Source of the DNA: Enoplolaimus lenunculus
Lineage: Eukaryota; Nematoda; Enoplea; Enoplida; Thoracostomopsidae
NCBI GenBank assembly: GCA_030248215.1
Contig: JASANG010002536.1
Span: 62,001 to 126,000 of the forward strand
DNA: 64,000 bases
Direction of reading: 5' to 3'
Part shown: positions 1 through 11,800 of the stretch, piece after piece
Layout: each line of letters starts with the position of its first letter
Numbering within the stretch: position 1 is the first letter of the stretch
Notes under the pieces: model-generated
Databases searched by the model: none
What the model saw: only the letters and a program-made list of their open reading frames with translations
Told to the model about the DNA's origin: nothing
Program-made: the position numbers and the translations under genes

Positions 1-221
1 GACACTCCATGTGGATACCCTGAAAATAACATTGACTTTTAGGATGTTGTGGTGCGAAATTTCTGAATACGCGGCATCTTACTTTTTGACGTGATCAAGG
101 GGTCTTGTCTGTCGGGGTTGAGCAATATGGTGTGGCTGGGACACCCCATGTGGATACTCTGAAAATAACATTGACTTTTAGGATGTTGTGGTGCGAAATT
201 TCTGAATACGCGGCATCTTAA
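1..221. repeat. Two tandem ~139-bp satellite-like units
   Basis: The first ~82 bases recur almost unchanged from about 140, with only a few substitutions. The array is cut by the window edge, so its full length is unknown. No coding potential is evident. Confidence 0.85.
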
Positions 222-414
222 AATACTATGTTCACCTCTCAAAATTTTCCTATACCTCCAAAACACCCCATAAACTGGAATGAAGTTCCCCTGAAACCTC
301 CCTTCCGATGACTAAGTGTATGGGTGCACCCCCTTTGCGATCGGCGTGTCACCGCCTCTAAAGACGGCAGCGTTATTTTGATAATAGGTTTAGTGATATA
401 TAAAAATAGAATTA

Positions 415-681
415 AGCCCCATTCACATGTGCAATTTGTACGAAATACTTGTACCTGCATGCATTTTCAAAAAACCATTCCGATTCACCAATCAAATTGC
501 AGGTGGAAGAAATTCAAACGACTTACAACTGCGTTCACCGGTGCGAATTAAATTCAGTAGCATGATTTCCAGCGAATAATTGCAGCTGCAAGAACTTCAA
601 ACCTGCGTTGTGACCATACTTGCACAAGCATGTTGCACGTGCTGATTTTAATGCAAAATGTGGCACGGGCGAATAGGGTTT
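415..681. mobile_element. Short TIR element, 'TGCAAGTT/GCTGCAA' family
   Basis: The left end reads like AGCCCCATTCACATGTGCAA and the right end, reverse-complemented, like CCCTATTCGCCCGTGCCA. The interior is rich in TTGCAGCTGCAA-like motifs. Related copies lie at 20667-20939 and 39639-40174. It is non-autonomous and no transposase frame is present. Ends are placed to within a few bases. Confidence 0.6.
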
Positions 682-1458
682 TAGTGAATTAAACTATATT
701 TCTTCGAAATTGATTGTTTCCCAGAAGTTTTGTATAGCTATGTGCCTCCTTTACCCTTTTGTATTTGTTATCTGGAGGCTCAATGCCAAGTTAGATTGTA
801 ATTTTTGTTTTCATTGCTTTCGCAAACGGTTCTTTTAGCCCTGCTTTGAAAACATCGTTTCAGCGTGAGAAAACGAAGCCTAAAACACCACGTGTTACAG
901 TTGAATTAAATTTCCTTTACGATTCTGAGCATCAAATTGTTCTTTGAGTGCTTAAATTAGAAAACAAATTTTGTATTTGGCTTTCACGGTTTATTATTTG
1001 ATCACGCTTCCATGTGTCGACTTTGTCATTTTTTGTGTTCAAAGTTACAATTTAGCGACACGTAAACAATCCTACAACTACAACAATTACTAGGACAGGA
1101 ACAGAAGACGGGCTGCGAACGACGAAGAAAGTTTTACTGTTGAAGAGTAGAGTCGAACTTCAAGCCATTTATTTAAGTTTCATTTCCAGTGGCGTTTGTA
1201 TTACAAATGTGCGCAGATAAATCAGAGTACGCGTTTTATATAAAGATCGCTTTCACTCAATGTTATCCAGTTCCTCAAAATTTTCATCATAAAACTAAAA
1301 ACGTAACTTGATAAATCTTGGTGGTTAATATTACGGCCAAATCGTCCTGTTTGATCGCCTATGCACATTAGTTTTGTTCGAATGATCCTCAAACATTTGA
1401 CACCAATTTCTGTTGCGGACGTACGCATGATTTAGTGCTCAGGATCCCACAAGTGCAG
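682..1458. other. Unassigned AT-rich DNA
   Basis: I see no gene or repeat family I can name. A 68-codon minus-strand frame at 1222-1428 has no splice signals or recognisable motif and is taken as chance. Confidence 0.5.
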
Positions 1459-1611
1459 GTTTGTAGCCAGCGCACTTCGCTATGGGGTGAACTAAAAATT
1501 TTCAGAGATGGCATACAAGGGTTTTCGTTGACTCACAAGCAAGGTTGAAAATTTTTAGGGGGGGATGTTGCAGGATTGGCTGAGCCCCTTGTCCTTGGCT
1601 CCGAGCCTGCA
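1459..1611 (+). mobile_element. 'GGCCCGTAGCC' family repeat, degenerate
   Basis: It contains the family hallmarks in order: TGTAGCCAG, a G-run with AAAATTTTCAG, CAAGGGTTTTCG, ACAAGCAAGGTTGAAAA and a closing GGCTGAGCCCC block. Better preserved copies at 40845-41006 and 38487-38662 show GGCCCGTAGCC-like and GGCTACG-like ends, as expected of a miniature inverted-repeat element. Confidence 0.6.
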
Positions 1612-3689
1612 CAACTGTAGCAATAAATATTGAATTTTAGATGTAGAGCTTCGGTTGTAATTAATTTTGAAAATTTGCTCAAATTAGTATGAAATTTTCA
1701 AAAATAAGGTTTCCGCTTTTTTTGTGCACATCTGTAATTTTTAGATTTTTAGAACAGGTCGGTCGTGAAACACTCAAATATGCAACAACTTGCAAAATAT
1801 GACGATTTTTTTGGGCAAACGGCAGCTTTTAGGCAAATAACACAAAAAAGCCTTGGTCCAGCGTCTCGTATAATGAACACGATACGAGCAGATTTCAATG
1901 CTTGAATTTTGTAGCAACACATCGCATATCAATTTTAATTTTCAACCAATACATATATAAATTCAAAATTCTAAAAACATATTATTGCAACATTACGTAT
2001 CGCATGCATGAATGAATTCAACGTGTGGTTGCAGTAGTTGTAGTTGTGGTTCACACATCTCTATTGAGCGTAAAACTCAATCTTGTACGCGTATTACAGC
2101 TGTGGGTCGCGTAACGTTATACTCTCACCCGTGAGCACACAACGACGCGATGCTACAGACACACGAGAGAAAAGTGGATAAATTTGATTGAGTTTTGGCT
2201 TTTCTACTTGAATGCGTTTATCGATTGTGGTGTGGAAAAATTGGGTTTTAGACGACGGACATCGTCCGCCGGCTGCTGGCGACATTTGTAGGGAAACAGC
2301 TACACTGCGGCGAGGGTGGTGTCATTCACCCTCGGATGTGTTCGCCGTATAAAACTCCTATATTTTGTGTTATAAACCATTTTATATTACAACTTTTTTC
2401 TGCGCTCACTATAAATATTTCTTACCGCTTCTACGTATTAGTAATTTTTGTACGATGGGGATAAGAATGATTTTCAGTGACTTGCACGCTGGCAAATGCG
2501 CTTTCAATGCGGCCGGTATATGCAGTTGCATAATTTTGATTGTTTTTTAACTTTGACAATCAAGAAATTTAAGCATTGTTTCAACTGATGATAGAATCGC
2601 GATGAACAAAGAATATTACTGAAGAAACAATGGCACTGTCATGACTTCATTTCTGGAAGGTATAATCTCACAAAGGAACATTTTTTGACATTTTTACGAT
2701 GTAGTAATATTGCTGTATTAAATCCTAGCAATTGATAATTTTAATAGAATAACGATAAAGAATTTCTGTAACAACGGCGCTGCTAAGATTTCGTTTCTGG
2801 AATGCAAAATCTCACAAAAGACCATCGTTTTGACTTATATATGAAGTTATTATAAATCCTAGCAGTGCTCTTTATTTCGTATCTCCGTAGAAATTTCGAG
2901 AGCGGATATATCCCTTGTATTCGTACCCTTGGTTGCCCCTCTGTACTGAATTTGAATATGTTGCATCACTTCTGGCATGTTTCGGTCACACGAGTGATTT
3001 TCACCCCGGGTAACGCGCCATTTTTACGTCAAAAACCGCTCTGTGTTTCAAGTATGATGAACTTTGGCGTTGCTGTCTACAGATCCATCGCTTTGTCCGA
3101 GTCTTGGTGCTTGAATAATTTAGTGAGTGACATTTTAAATTCCCCAGGATGACACGCAAATCTTCATGATTAATGGAAGCAAAGGTGGAACTTGTTAGCT
3201 TATATGTCAAGCCATACCAATCATCATTCTTTGTATTGGTTTTGCTTGATATAGCTTTTATCCGGTTCAGTTGTTAGAAATGTGTTGCGCAACAAGGCAC
3301 CCTACATTGTCGCTGGTGAATCAAGATGAGACGGCGGAAAGGTATCCGCCACTAGGGGCAGCGTGTAATTAAGATTTCAGTTTCGTAAGGTATATCCTGG
3401 TGTAAAGAAAAATGTTGTTTTGACCATAATAAACTAAAAGGTTATTCGAAACCTGTTAAATCTGGTCGCTTTCATGTCTCTAGAAATTTCAAGAGAGAAT
3501 ATCCTCTGTATCGTTACCATTTTGTACGCCCCTGGCACGCACATACGAAAACGTTTTATTAAAAACGGTAGTTTTCCCCCTTACTAATTTTTTCATTTTT
3601 GTGCCAATATAATTGCGTTAGGCTTCTCGTTGGCTTCGATTGCATGATTTCTTTGTCTGTGTAGATAGCAAGCCTATCATAAATTCCTG
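1612..3689. other. Unassigned DNA with weak internal repeats
   Basis: No supported gene. Segments near 2640-2700 and 2780-2840 resemble each other (ATTTCTGGAA...AATCTCACAAA), and those near 2881-2940 and 3476-3535 do too (TAGAAATTTC...GAGA...ATATCC), which suggests old dispersed-repeat copies. Short frames here have no splice or motif support. Confidence 0.45.
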
Positions 3690-3873
3690 TGCCCATGTTA
3701 CTTTAAGGGGCGTCCACGTTTGTAGTGGGTCTACAAAAGAGTAGTTTTAGATTCTAGATTATATTTTTTGCTTAGGCTTAGGCTTAGGGACACATTTTTG
3801 CAGCGCTTATGCTTAAGCTTAAGCTTAGCAATACGCTTAATTTACTGTTACGCCCCTTAAAGTAACATTGGCC
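3690..3873 (+). mobile_element. TM1 miniature TIR element with TTAGGC core
   Basis: The left end GCCCATGTTACTTTAAGGGG is matched by the reverse complement of the right end (CCCCTTAAAGTAACATTGGC). The interior carries GGCTTAGGCTTAGG and degenerate relatives such as GCTTAAGCTTAAGC. Size is ~184 bp with no coding capacity. Confidence 0.85.
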
Positions 3874-4804
3874 AATTACTGGATCACCATTGTTATATTA
3901 TTAAGGTTGTTTTTGAATGTGCGAATGGTTCACCTGAGAACCGAATTTGGGTCGGGTACATTTTGGACCATAAGAAGTCATACACGAGAAGGTATACTGG
4001 CAATAAATACATCTTTAAATTTCAGGGGAATGTAAGAATCAATAAACAATTATTGCGTTTCGAACACAGTGGTCAACATTAATTTCTGCTTTTCGCTCGC
4101 TATGCACATACTCTTTCCTTGTTAGTCGGGTCAGCATTATGCTGTTCCGAAACGAAATCCTAACAAAGCCCGTGCAGGTAGTGATATAAAATATAATTTC
4201 TGCTTAACAACTTTGAATGCCCAAGTAAAAGATCATCCAAAAATTTCCCATTCATATGTTCGTTTTATGATGTATTCCATTGGCCCAAGATTTATCAGGG
4301 CAACTCTATCCCGAAGTTCCAAGTACCCTACACTACAAGGTCGCCAGCGTTAAACGAACTTAGTATTAACAAAACATTTTTCGCCCCTGTAGTAATCATC
4401 TTGACCCCCTGCGCCCAGTCTGCTAAGAATTCCTGGTTGCAGACCTGATCTTGTAACAAAATTAGACTGAGGAAAATGCAAAACTGAAATTGCTATTGCG
4501 TGACTTACGCAATTATTTTCGAAATACAAATCAGTTGATGGGAAATCTGCAGCAGCCACGATTACCATTCGTAAGCAATTTGAAAATACCAAGTTTAAAA
4601 ATTGTCTTATCTGTTCAAGTTGGAAACTCTTTAAGGTTGCGCTGTGCTCGCTGTTCGCCGCTGGACGCTTCCGCACGCGCCACTGTAAAAAATAGCCGCA
4701 CGCCGCCTGGCGCCTGCGTCCAAGACGGCGTTCATCACAGTAAAAAATAATGCAATAATAAATTTTCAGTCGCTTAAATATAACGAGTTTGAAATTGTGT
4801 TTTA
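3874..4804. other. Unassigned DNA with one GC-rich patch
   Basis: Mostly AT-rich. At about 4640-4750 there is a GC-rich patch containing CACTGTAAAAAATAG and CATCACAGTAAAAAATAATG, possibly parts of a CACTG-ended miniature element. A 158-codon minus-strand frame (4350-4826) runs through this patch and the following tandem repeat and lacks any domain, so I do not call it a gene. Confidence 0.4.
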
Positions 4805-5008
4805 TTCCTAAGTTAAACCGTACCATATAGAACCCTTTACGAAAATTTTGCTGCAGATGCAGTGAGGCTCGATTCCTAAGTTAAACCGTACCATATAGAA
4901 CCCTTTACGAAAATTTTGCTGCAGATGCAGTGAGGCTCGATTCCTAAGTTAAACCGTACCATATAGAACCCTTTACGAAAATTTTGCTGCAGATGCAGTG
5001 AGGCTCGA
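4805..5008. repeat. Three tandem copies of a 68-bp unit
   Basis: Units at 4805-4872, 4873-4940 and 4941-5008 appear identical by eye. Each starts TTCCTAAGTTAAACCG and ends GCAGTGAGGCTCGA. The last unit runs directly into a tRNA-like sequence, so the array is the amplified tail of that element. Apparent identity implies recent expansion. Confidence 0.9.
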
Positions 5009-5075
5009 ACCCATGACGTACGGATTACCGGTCTGCTGCTCTAACCATTGAGCTACACAGCCGTGCAAACGTTCA
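4985..5075 (-). mobile_element. tRNA-like SINE head
   Basis: On the minus strand an A-box-like TAGCTCAATGGTTAGAGCA is followed by a B-box-like GGGTTCGAGCC at tRNA spacing. The acceptor ends do not pair and the anticodon stem has mismatches, so this is not a working tRNA gene. It fits a tRNA-derived SINE or tRNA relic whose 3' side is the 68-bp array. Confidence 0.6.
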
Positions 5076-5375
5076 TTAGAGTTTTGGCTTTATATGCCAA
5101 CTGTTTAATAGTGTTTATTATTACTTTCCGAACCTGATGATTTACACTTTTGTGCTAAAGTCAAATGATGCTTCGATTAAGGCCATAGACACGCGGCTTT
5201 GTGAATTTATAAGGTTGCATGCTCAGCTTGTGTTCGTTCGTTCGCCGTTTTTTGTGCTGATTTTATATTAAAATTGTAGAAACGAGTGTTTTGTAGATTT
5301 ATCGGTTGAATTTACTGTAATTCGAAATGAAAATTATAACAGATTCTTCTTCGTCTTCTTGCATACATATTAATT

Positions 5376-5393
5376 TGTATTTATTATTTCCAG
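5376..5393 (+). promoter_or_regulatory. Splice acceptor upstream of the NHS-like start codon
   Basis: A pyrimidine-rich stretch ending TTATTTCCAG lies ~40 bases before the ATG at 5435, with no ATG between. It could receive a 5' untranslated exon or, if this is a nematode, a trans-spliced leader. The sequence cannot tell these apart. Confidence 0.45.
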
Positions 5394-5434
5394 GTTTTCA
5401 TTAAATTGCTTAAAAAATATATAAACACAACACA

Positions 5435-5882
5435 ATGACAATATCTCAAGCCATACAACTGACCCATGAATTTGAAACACTTACCTCCACCAGTGTCCAA
5501 TCTTCAGTTTTACACAAAATTTCGTCCAATTTCACTTCAACTTCTGACCACTCATCTAACAACACGTCATCGTTAACTGCTTCCAATGGTTCTATCAAGG
5601 ATCGAGCACTTGGACAACAGTCGCGCACAGCACAAAACCCTAAAACAAATAACAAATTTTGCTCAAAAACAGACCAAACGCACAAGTATTTATTGACAGC
5701 GTTGTCAGATTTGGCAAAGTTAACTACGACTGCTCATCGAATTTTTGGCGAAATGCTTGAACAAGCTTGCAGTGTGAACGAACGAACAAAGGCGTTGGAA
5801 ACTGGAGTCAAACGTCTTGAACAATCGATTTTGCAGCTGCCCGATCCTAAAGAAGCTGTTGGTACTGCCGAAATAGCTGAAG
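5435..5882 (+). CDS. NHS-like exon 1 (WAVE-homology start)
   Basis: ATG at 5435 opens a 149-codon segment ending in donor GAAG|GTAAGT, phase 1. Residues 1-80 are Ser/Thr/Asn-rich. Residues 83-133 form an amphipathic stretch (LLTALSDLAKLTTTAHRIFG and following) with the heptad-like pattern of the WAVE-homology coiled coil. DPKEA at ~137-141 matches the DPKEE turn of WAVE proteins. Confidence 0.8.
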
Positions 5883-8800
5883 GTAAGTTCAAGGTGTGAT
5901 CAAGATTAAAGGACGCAGCCTGAGCAGTAATGACCAAAACTGTATTCTTGGTCGATTTGGTCCAGTGGTTGTTAAAGAACATTTTCGTAGTAACACAAGA
6001 AATTCCTTACAAATTTTTTATAGCAGACCGTAACTCAACTTTTTCCAAAACCAAAACGCCGCCGCTGACAAAAAAGATAAAATTTGGCCAATTAATTCAG
6101 ATTTGGGCTTTTGTGAATAATACATTACTGTTATGGATTGGAGGACCAGTACCCAAAAATGAAGACAGAGTGATCCGCGCATTCTGAACGAATTGAAACC
6201 TTCACTGGAAATCCATTGACCCTGTTTGTTGTTTATCCCAATTTGGGAATGCCCTTCTGAAATGGGTTTGACCCGTCTAGTATGTTCTGCAGTCGACAGG
6301 CCTGTGGTTTTTGTATTAATAGCATTGCACTTAATACAAATGCACTGAGTCTACAAGTCGTTTCATAGTAGCCAATTAGAACGTTAGAAGTGTAGTTGAG
6401 GCTGGTGACATTTTACCATCGTTATAATTGACACCAAAACTTAATTATTTAAGATACAAGTACTTGTTTACTCCTGTCTGCCATAAAAAGTTTGGCCAAT
6501 GTTACTTTTAAAGCCGCAACAGTAAATTAAGCGTATTCCTAAACTTAAGCCTAAGCGTTGCGAAAGCGTATTCCTAAGCCTAAGCCTAAAACTAGGCAAA
6601 AACTGTAGTCTAGAATGTAAGCCTAATCTTTTACAGACCCACCAGAAATCGGGACGGTCCTAAAAGTAACATAGAGCAAAAGTTTCCCCGTATGGATATT
6701 GAACCGTCTAAACCTGTAAAAATATAATGATAAAAACAGAAACAAGCAGCCCTTGAAATGGTCAAAGAAACGGGGTACTGGTACACAGATGATGCATGAA
6801 TGAAGATTAATTATGGAAACTAGGGGAGGTCACCAAGCCAACAAATTTCTGTATAAATTTAGTCACCAAATGCAAGTATAAATGAAACGTGTGCCAAAGC
6901 TTTCATCTGAGAGTCATCCCATAGCTTATGCATCAGTCTTCAGCGAAAGTCTAAGTGCCACAACATTGTTCGAGACCATTTGCACACATGTATGAGTGGC
7001 AAACAAAATATACTGAACAAATTTAGCATTGGCTAAAACCAGATTTATTCTATGCTCACACCAAATGTTAAAAAGATTCATTTATCTTTTAGCTGCATTT
7101 TGTCTTTATACATACGCACGTATACTTACTCAAATTAAATATAGCTATTTTTATATAATTTTAAAAATTGATCTGGGCACTTTACACTGTTAAAAATTAG
7201 CAAAATTTGAACATTTTTGTTTACAACAAAAATTTTCGGATAAAATGGTTAGAAGTTTCCATAGGGAGTTGAACCCAGACTGTCTAGAAAGTCAAACTGC
7301 TAACCTACTGCGCTACTTAGCCGTTAGCCGGTTTCATTATGAGAAATATAAGATGACAAAATTATACGCATTTTGCTAGCTCAAAACGTATGTAACTGTA
7401 CGTTGCATACATAAGCCGATATCGCTGGCTTTTTTGCAAATGGGAGTCAAAAATGGAAAATGGAAAATCCGGGGATCACTCAGTTAAAACGTGGATATGT
7501 CCTCAGAAGCTGAAATGTTAATTGCAATTTTTTACTAAATAAACAGAAAATATTTTGGACTCTTAATAGGTATCCTAAAAACCCGTACATATGTAACGAC
7601 CGTATATTAAAGGTTTCAAAAATATCGGAAATTCTGAAATATGTGTACCACGGTAACAAAGTAAATTAAAAGAGTCGGCCTCCAGGTCGTTTCAATAAGA
7701 TAAGGAATTTTGCCCGATATCAAAAACCATTGTGATGGATAATAGCGAATCAAGAGGGGGTGTACGCCCCCCTCAGCAAAATTTTTTGCGATAAAACGGT
7801 AAAGTTCCTGCCTTACAATTTTTCCCTCAGAAAATTATCAGATATATAGCATACAGTAAAAATTACGTTTCATAAAATGCCAGCCCGCCCCACATCCGAA
7901 ATTTTTTAATCCGCCGCTGGCTATACATAAAAGTACGAAAAAGAAGTATAGGTTCATACTTCCATAAATTTTTCAGATTTTGAACCCGGTGCAAAAATCT
8001 ACGCCTCGCTGGTTCGCAAGCCATTTCAGAGTTCGTTCGATCCGTGCACTTCCAATACGTTGCTTTCAACGCATACTCCGTTGGATCTTTTCACGCGAAG
8101 CTCTAGGCCTCTAGAAGTTCAGCGAGCATACAAACTGGCGGATAGCCCGCCTGAGCGCCGGAAGCAACGTGCAATGTCAGGCGGTAACAAACGACGTCGA
8201 CCGGATAAAATTATTCGGCGGCTGACAGGACAAGAACGAGATGCCGAAGCTCAGACTGATCCGTTTATAGGAACCGCCGCTTCAAAGCCTGCCGGAAAAG
8301 ATACGGAGGTAAACTAATAACACATTGTTTTATGTAATTTCTGTACAGTTTCGTTAAGTTTCATCTCGAGGCCAAAGTCGGGTCAACTGTTTTCAAGCAG
8401 AAGCGTAGTAATAGCTAGTAAGCGTAGTAATAGCTAGTACCGAAACGGAAGTCAGCCAAGAATAAAAAAACAAGTGGAGTGGTTTAAAAATTTCACGAGA
8501 AAAAAAACTAGCGCATTTGACTTAAATCTTTTAAATTCCAACATGAAACTTATGTTGTATTGAATTTTAGGGATGACACCGACACCTATTTATTAGTTGA
8601 CGTTGTCGACCGGCAATACATACACCTCTGTTTCCGCTTGCTTGCGCCAAGTCTTATGCGCAACGTTTGTAGTCGGGTTTGTGTTGCGGTTATAAATGTT
8701 TCAAGTACAATACCGCAAATGACCTCAGAGTAAATAATGATAAAATGTAATTAATTCATACACTTTGGCTGATGCGTAAATGCATTTGTGTTGGGTGTCA

Positions 8801-11800
8801 TTCAAGCTATTATCGGAAATAATTTTTTTCAAATTCATCGACAGCTCTCTAGAGACCCTTGGCCCAGGCCAAGCAGCTAGACTGTAGCGCTATATAAAAC
8901 TTCAACCATCTTCTACAATGAAAGCTTTTTTCAGGTCGATTCAGCAACGGACGAAAGCAACGCAAGTATATATGGTATCATTCACAAACAGCAGTCATTC
9001 CACTCCAATGCGTTATGTCGCACTTGTTCTCATGGTTCCCTGTCTGAAACCCATAAATCAGCTCACATCTCGCACAACAGCGGCAAGCGTCTGCTGCAAC
9101 CCCCCTCTGAAGGTATTTATGACAGTTTTGACTCAGTTCTTGTGCCTATTCGTTGCTCAAAACGAGCGAAACACGGAAGTAACTCACCTGCAGGCCGGCA
9201 TAGCACAGTTGCTAAGTTACAACCTGTAAACCGTGGGAATAATTGCTCGAATGCCAACCGTGGAAATAGTCGTTCGAACACCAGCCACCGGAATAATTGT
9301 TCGAATTCCAACCGTGGGAATAATTTCTCGAATTCCAACCGTGGAAATAATTGCTCAAATCTCAGTCTTACGCCTAGTAGTGGTTCAGTAGAACGTATGC
9401 AAAGTTCGATCCGCTACTCTGATGAGAAACCAAATATTGTACAAGGACAGGTTGAGGAAATCCTGTTAAAAGATGAACAACAACCGATCAAAGAAGAATC
9501 GAACCGAGTGAAAGTAAAACGAACCAGGCGAAATACCATCGCAGTGAACAGCTCGGATTTGAAAAACACTAAGCCTAAATTGCCAACCAGTAGCGACCAA
9601 CTAATGACCAGATCTCTTCATCAAGACAGCACCGACCAGTCCTTTAACGGCTCGGCCAGCGTATACGACAGCTATGACCTTGGAGCTGAAGACCACGTTA
9701 CGATAACTGGAAACGCTTTCGAACCTTACAAAGATTGCAAATATTCTATCAAACAATCTGGCAAACCTAACAGGTCACCAACTCTTAGAGGACCGTCTAA
9801 ACAAACGTCAAAATCTGGGATTTCAATTAATCCCTTCCGCTCGTTGCGCCGTCCCAAATCAGCGTCGCGAGTAGAATGCAGACGCCCAAGCATATTTGAT
9901 TGGGAAAACAAAACTGAAAGCCCTTCCTCAATGGATTCACTTAAGCATACAGAACTGTGTAATACAACACCAGCAGCCGAAGAATCCGAATTCAATTGCC
10001 TCTACAGTTCAAATCAAACAGAGCAATTTCTGTCCGAAAAATGCTCTCTAGATCATTTAGGATCTAAATACAAAACATTTAGCAATCGACAGGCAGCCGG
10101 ATATGCTATGGTTTCCAAAACTACTAAAGTTACAAAACCACTAGATACAAAATCACCAACGCATGGCCGGAGTCAGTACAAAATTCTGCAACGTTCAAAT
10201 GACAAATCTGCTGATGCTAATGATACTCCGAAACGCTTCCAGCCGGCGACTGGTACTCCATCAACCGTACTGCCATGGTCAGTTGATCTTACAAAAATTA
10301 TTGCCGCATCGTCAGCTCTTGCATCTGGGAATTATTCGTCGGAAGAACAAAGGTTCTCAGCTGCGAAATGCCGTCGTAGCGCGTCCGGGGACAGCTTTCA
10401 GCCAAGCTATCAACGGGTTTCATCTCCCGTGCCGGAACCGGAGACTAGTAATTGTGACCCCGGTAACTTGAGGTCACAACAACCTCGCGTTGATAAACGG
10501 TTGAGGTTTGACGGCGACTTTTTACGTGACGACGGTAACACAACCAAAGCGTCGGCGGCTATCCGTGCATTTTTAAAACGCTCAATGAGTTTGCGGGTCT
10601 CAAAGAAAAAGACTTTACAAGAATCTGCGGCAAGTTTAGCCAATTTAATTACTTATTATGCATGGTGTTAACGACTTCAGTAAAAATTACGTAAACGAAT
10701 AGTGATAAAAATAACAAAAATGGCAAACGAATATTTAAGTATAAATGTCAAACTATACTTAATGTAGCTGCAATTTTAGTATGCAGAAATTAGGACTTCA
10801 GAGACGAATGCGGTTTGTGTAAATTTCTAGCCACACACCTAAAATAGAGCAAAAGAACTTTCTGCTAGCTTTTCGTCCGATATCTATATTATTAAAGCTA
10901 AAGCGTCCCACATATGTATTTTCGGCAGCTTTCCAGCCGTGTAATGATTGTTCTTATATAAACAAAAACAACATATATGTGCAAATTGGAACTAATGGTT
11001 TAAAAGTTTTATGAGGAATATTTTAGGGTTGCAAATTTGCAACTACGTTGACTAGTTCAATTTATGTGAGGGAAACACGTCTTTGCTGACATTTGCTCAT
11101 TTTCAGACGTACATGAACCTCGAAGAATTGTACGAAAATTCTGACAGTGTGTCATCGATCCCTCCGGAAACCAACAACTTTCAAAAATCTACGCCAACAA
11201 GAGCAAGTTTCTCATCAGGTGGTCATTGGCATCGAACTCAACAAAGAAGCTGTCATCGGACCAACGACGCAAACTCAGGAAATAAATTTGCCAACCATAC
11301 AAATTTACCAATTTCAACTAACTCTCAGGCTAGTGTAATGTTTAAGATACAGCTTTATAATTTACTTTCTGGGAAATTTAATTGTATAATAGTTTATCAT
11401 GGTAAACTATGAGCTGCATATCAGCTGATTAATAGTAGGTTAACAAACATGTGAACCACGACTTCTCTGCTGATTTGAATATCAACAAACCAGTTGGTTA
11501 ATTTAACCCTTTATCAGATGAATATTTTCTGTTTCCCCTGAGACCTACTTTTATGCTAGGATTCGAACTCCAGTGACTGGAGTGGGAGGCGTTTACCAAC
11601 ACCACTAAGCTGTAGGAGCTTGACGCTCGAGCCCGAGGAGGCTCTCACGTCTTGTGGTGATTTAGTACTATGTATACGTGTTGCAATTGTTAAACGCGGT
11701 GCGATATATATTATTTAACGTATATACACTGCGCTGATTGCCTATAGGCAACTCTATGTAAGAAGGGGTTATAGATAGTAAAGTGAAAATTTTTTCGCTC

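Noticed and set aside
3760-3830. Chromosome end or internal telomere from fusion
   Set aside because: The TTAGGC runs are short, degenerate and consistently enclosed by the same inverted ends, so transposition explains them better.
4350-4826. 158-codon minus-strand open frame
   Set aside because: It spans a GC-rich patch and the start of the 68-bp array, has no domain-like composition and no splice or start context.
4995-5064. Functional tRNA gene
   Set aside because: The boxes are recognisable but acceptor and anticodon stems do not pair. Best read as a tRNA-derived SINE or relic.
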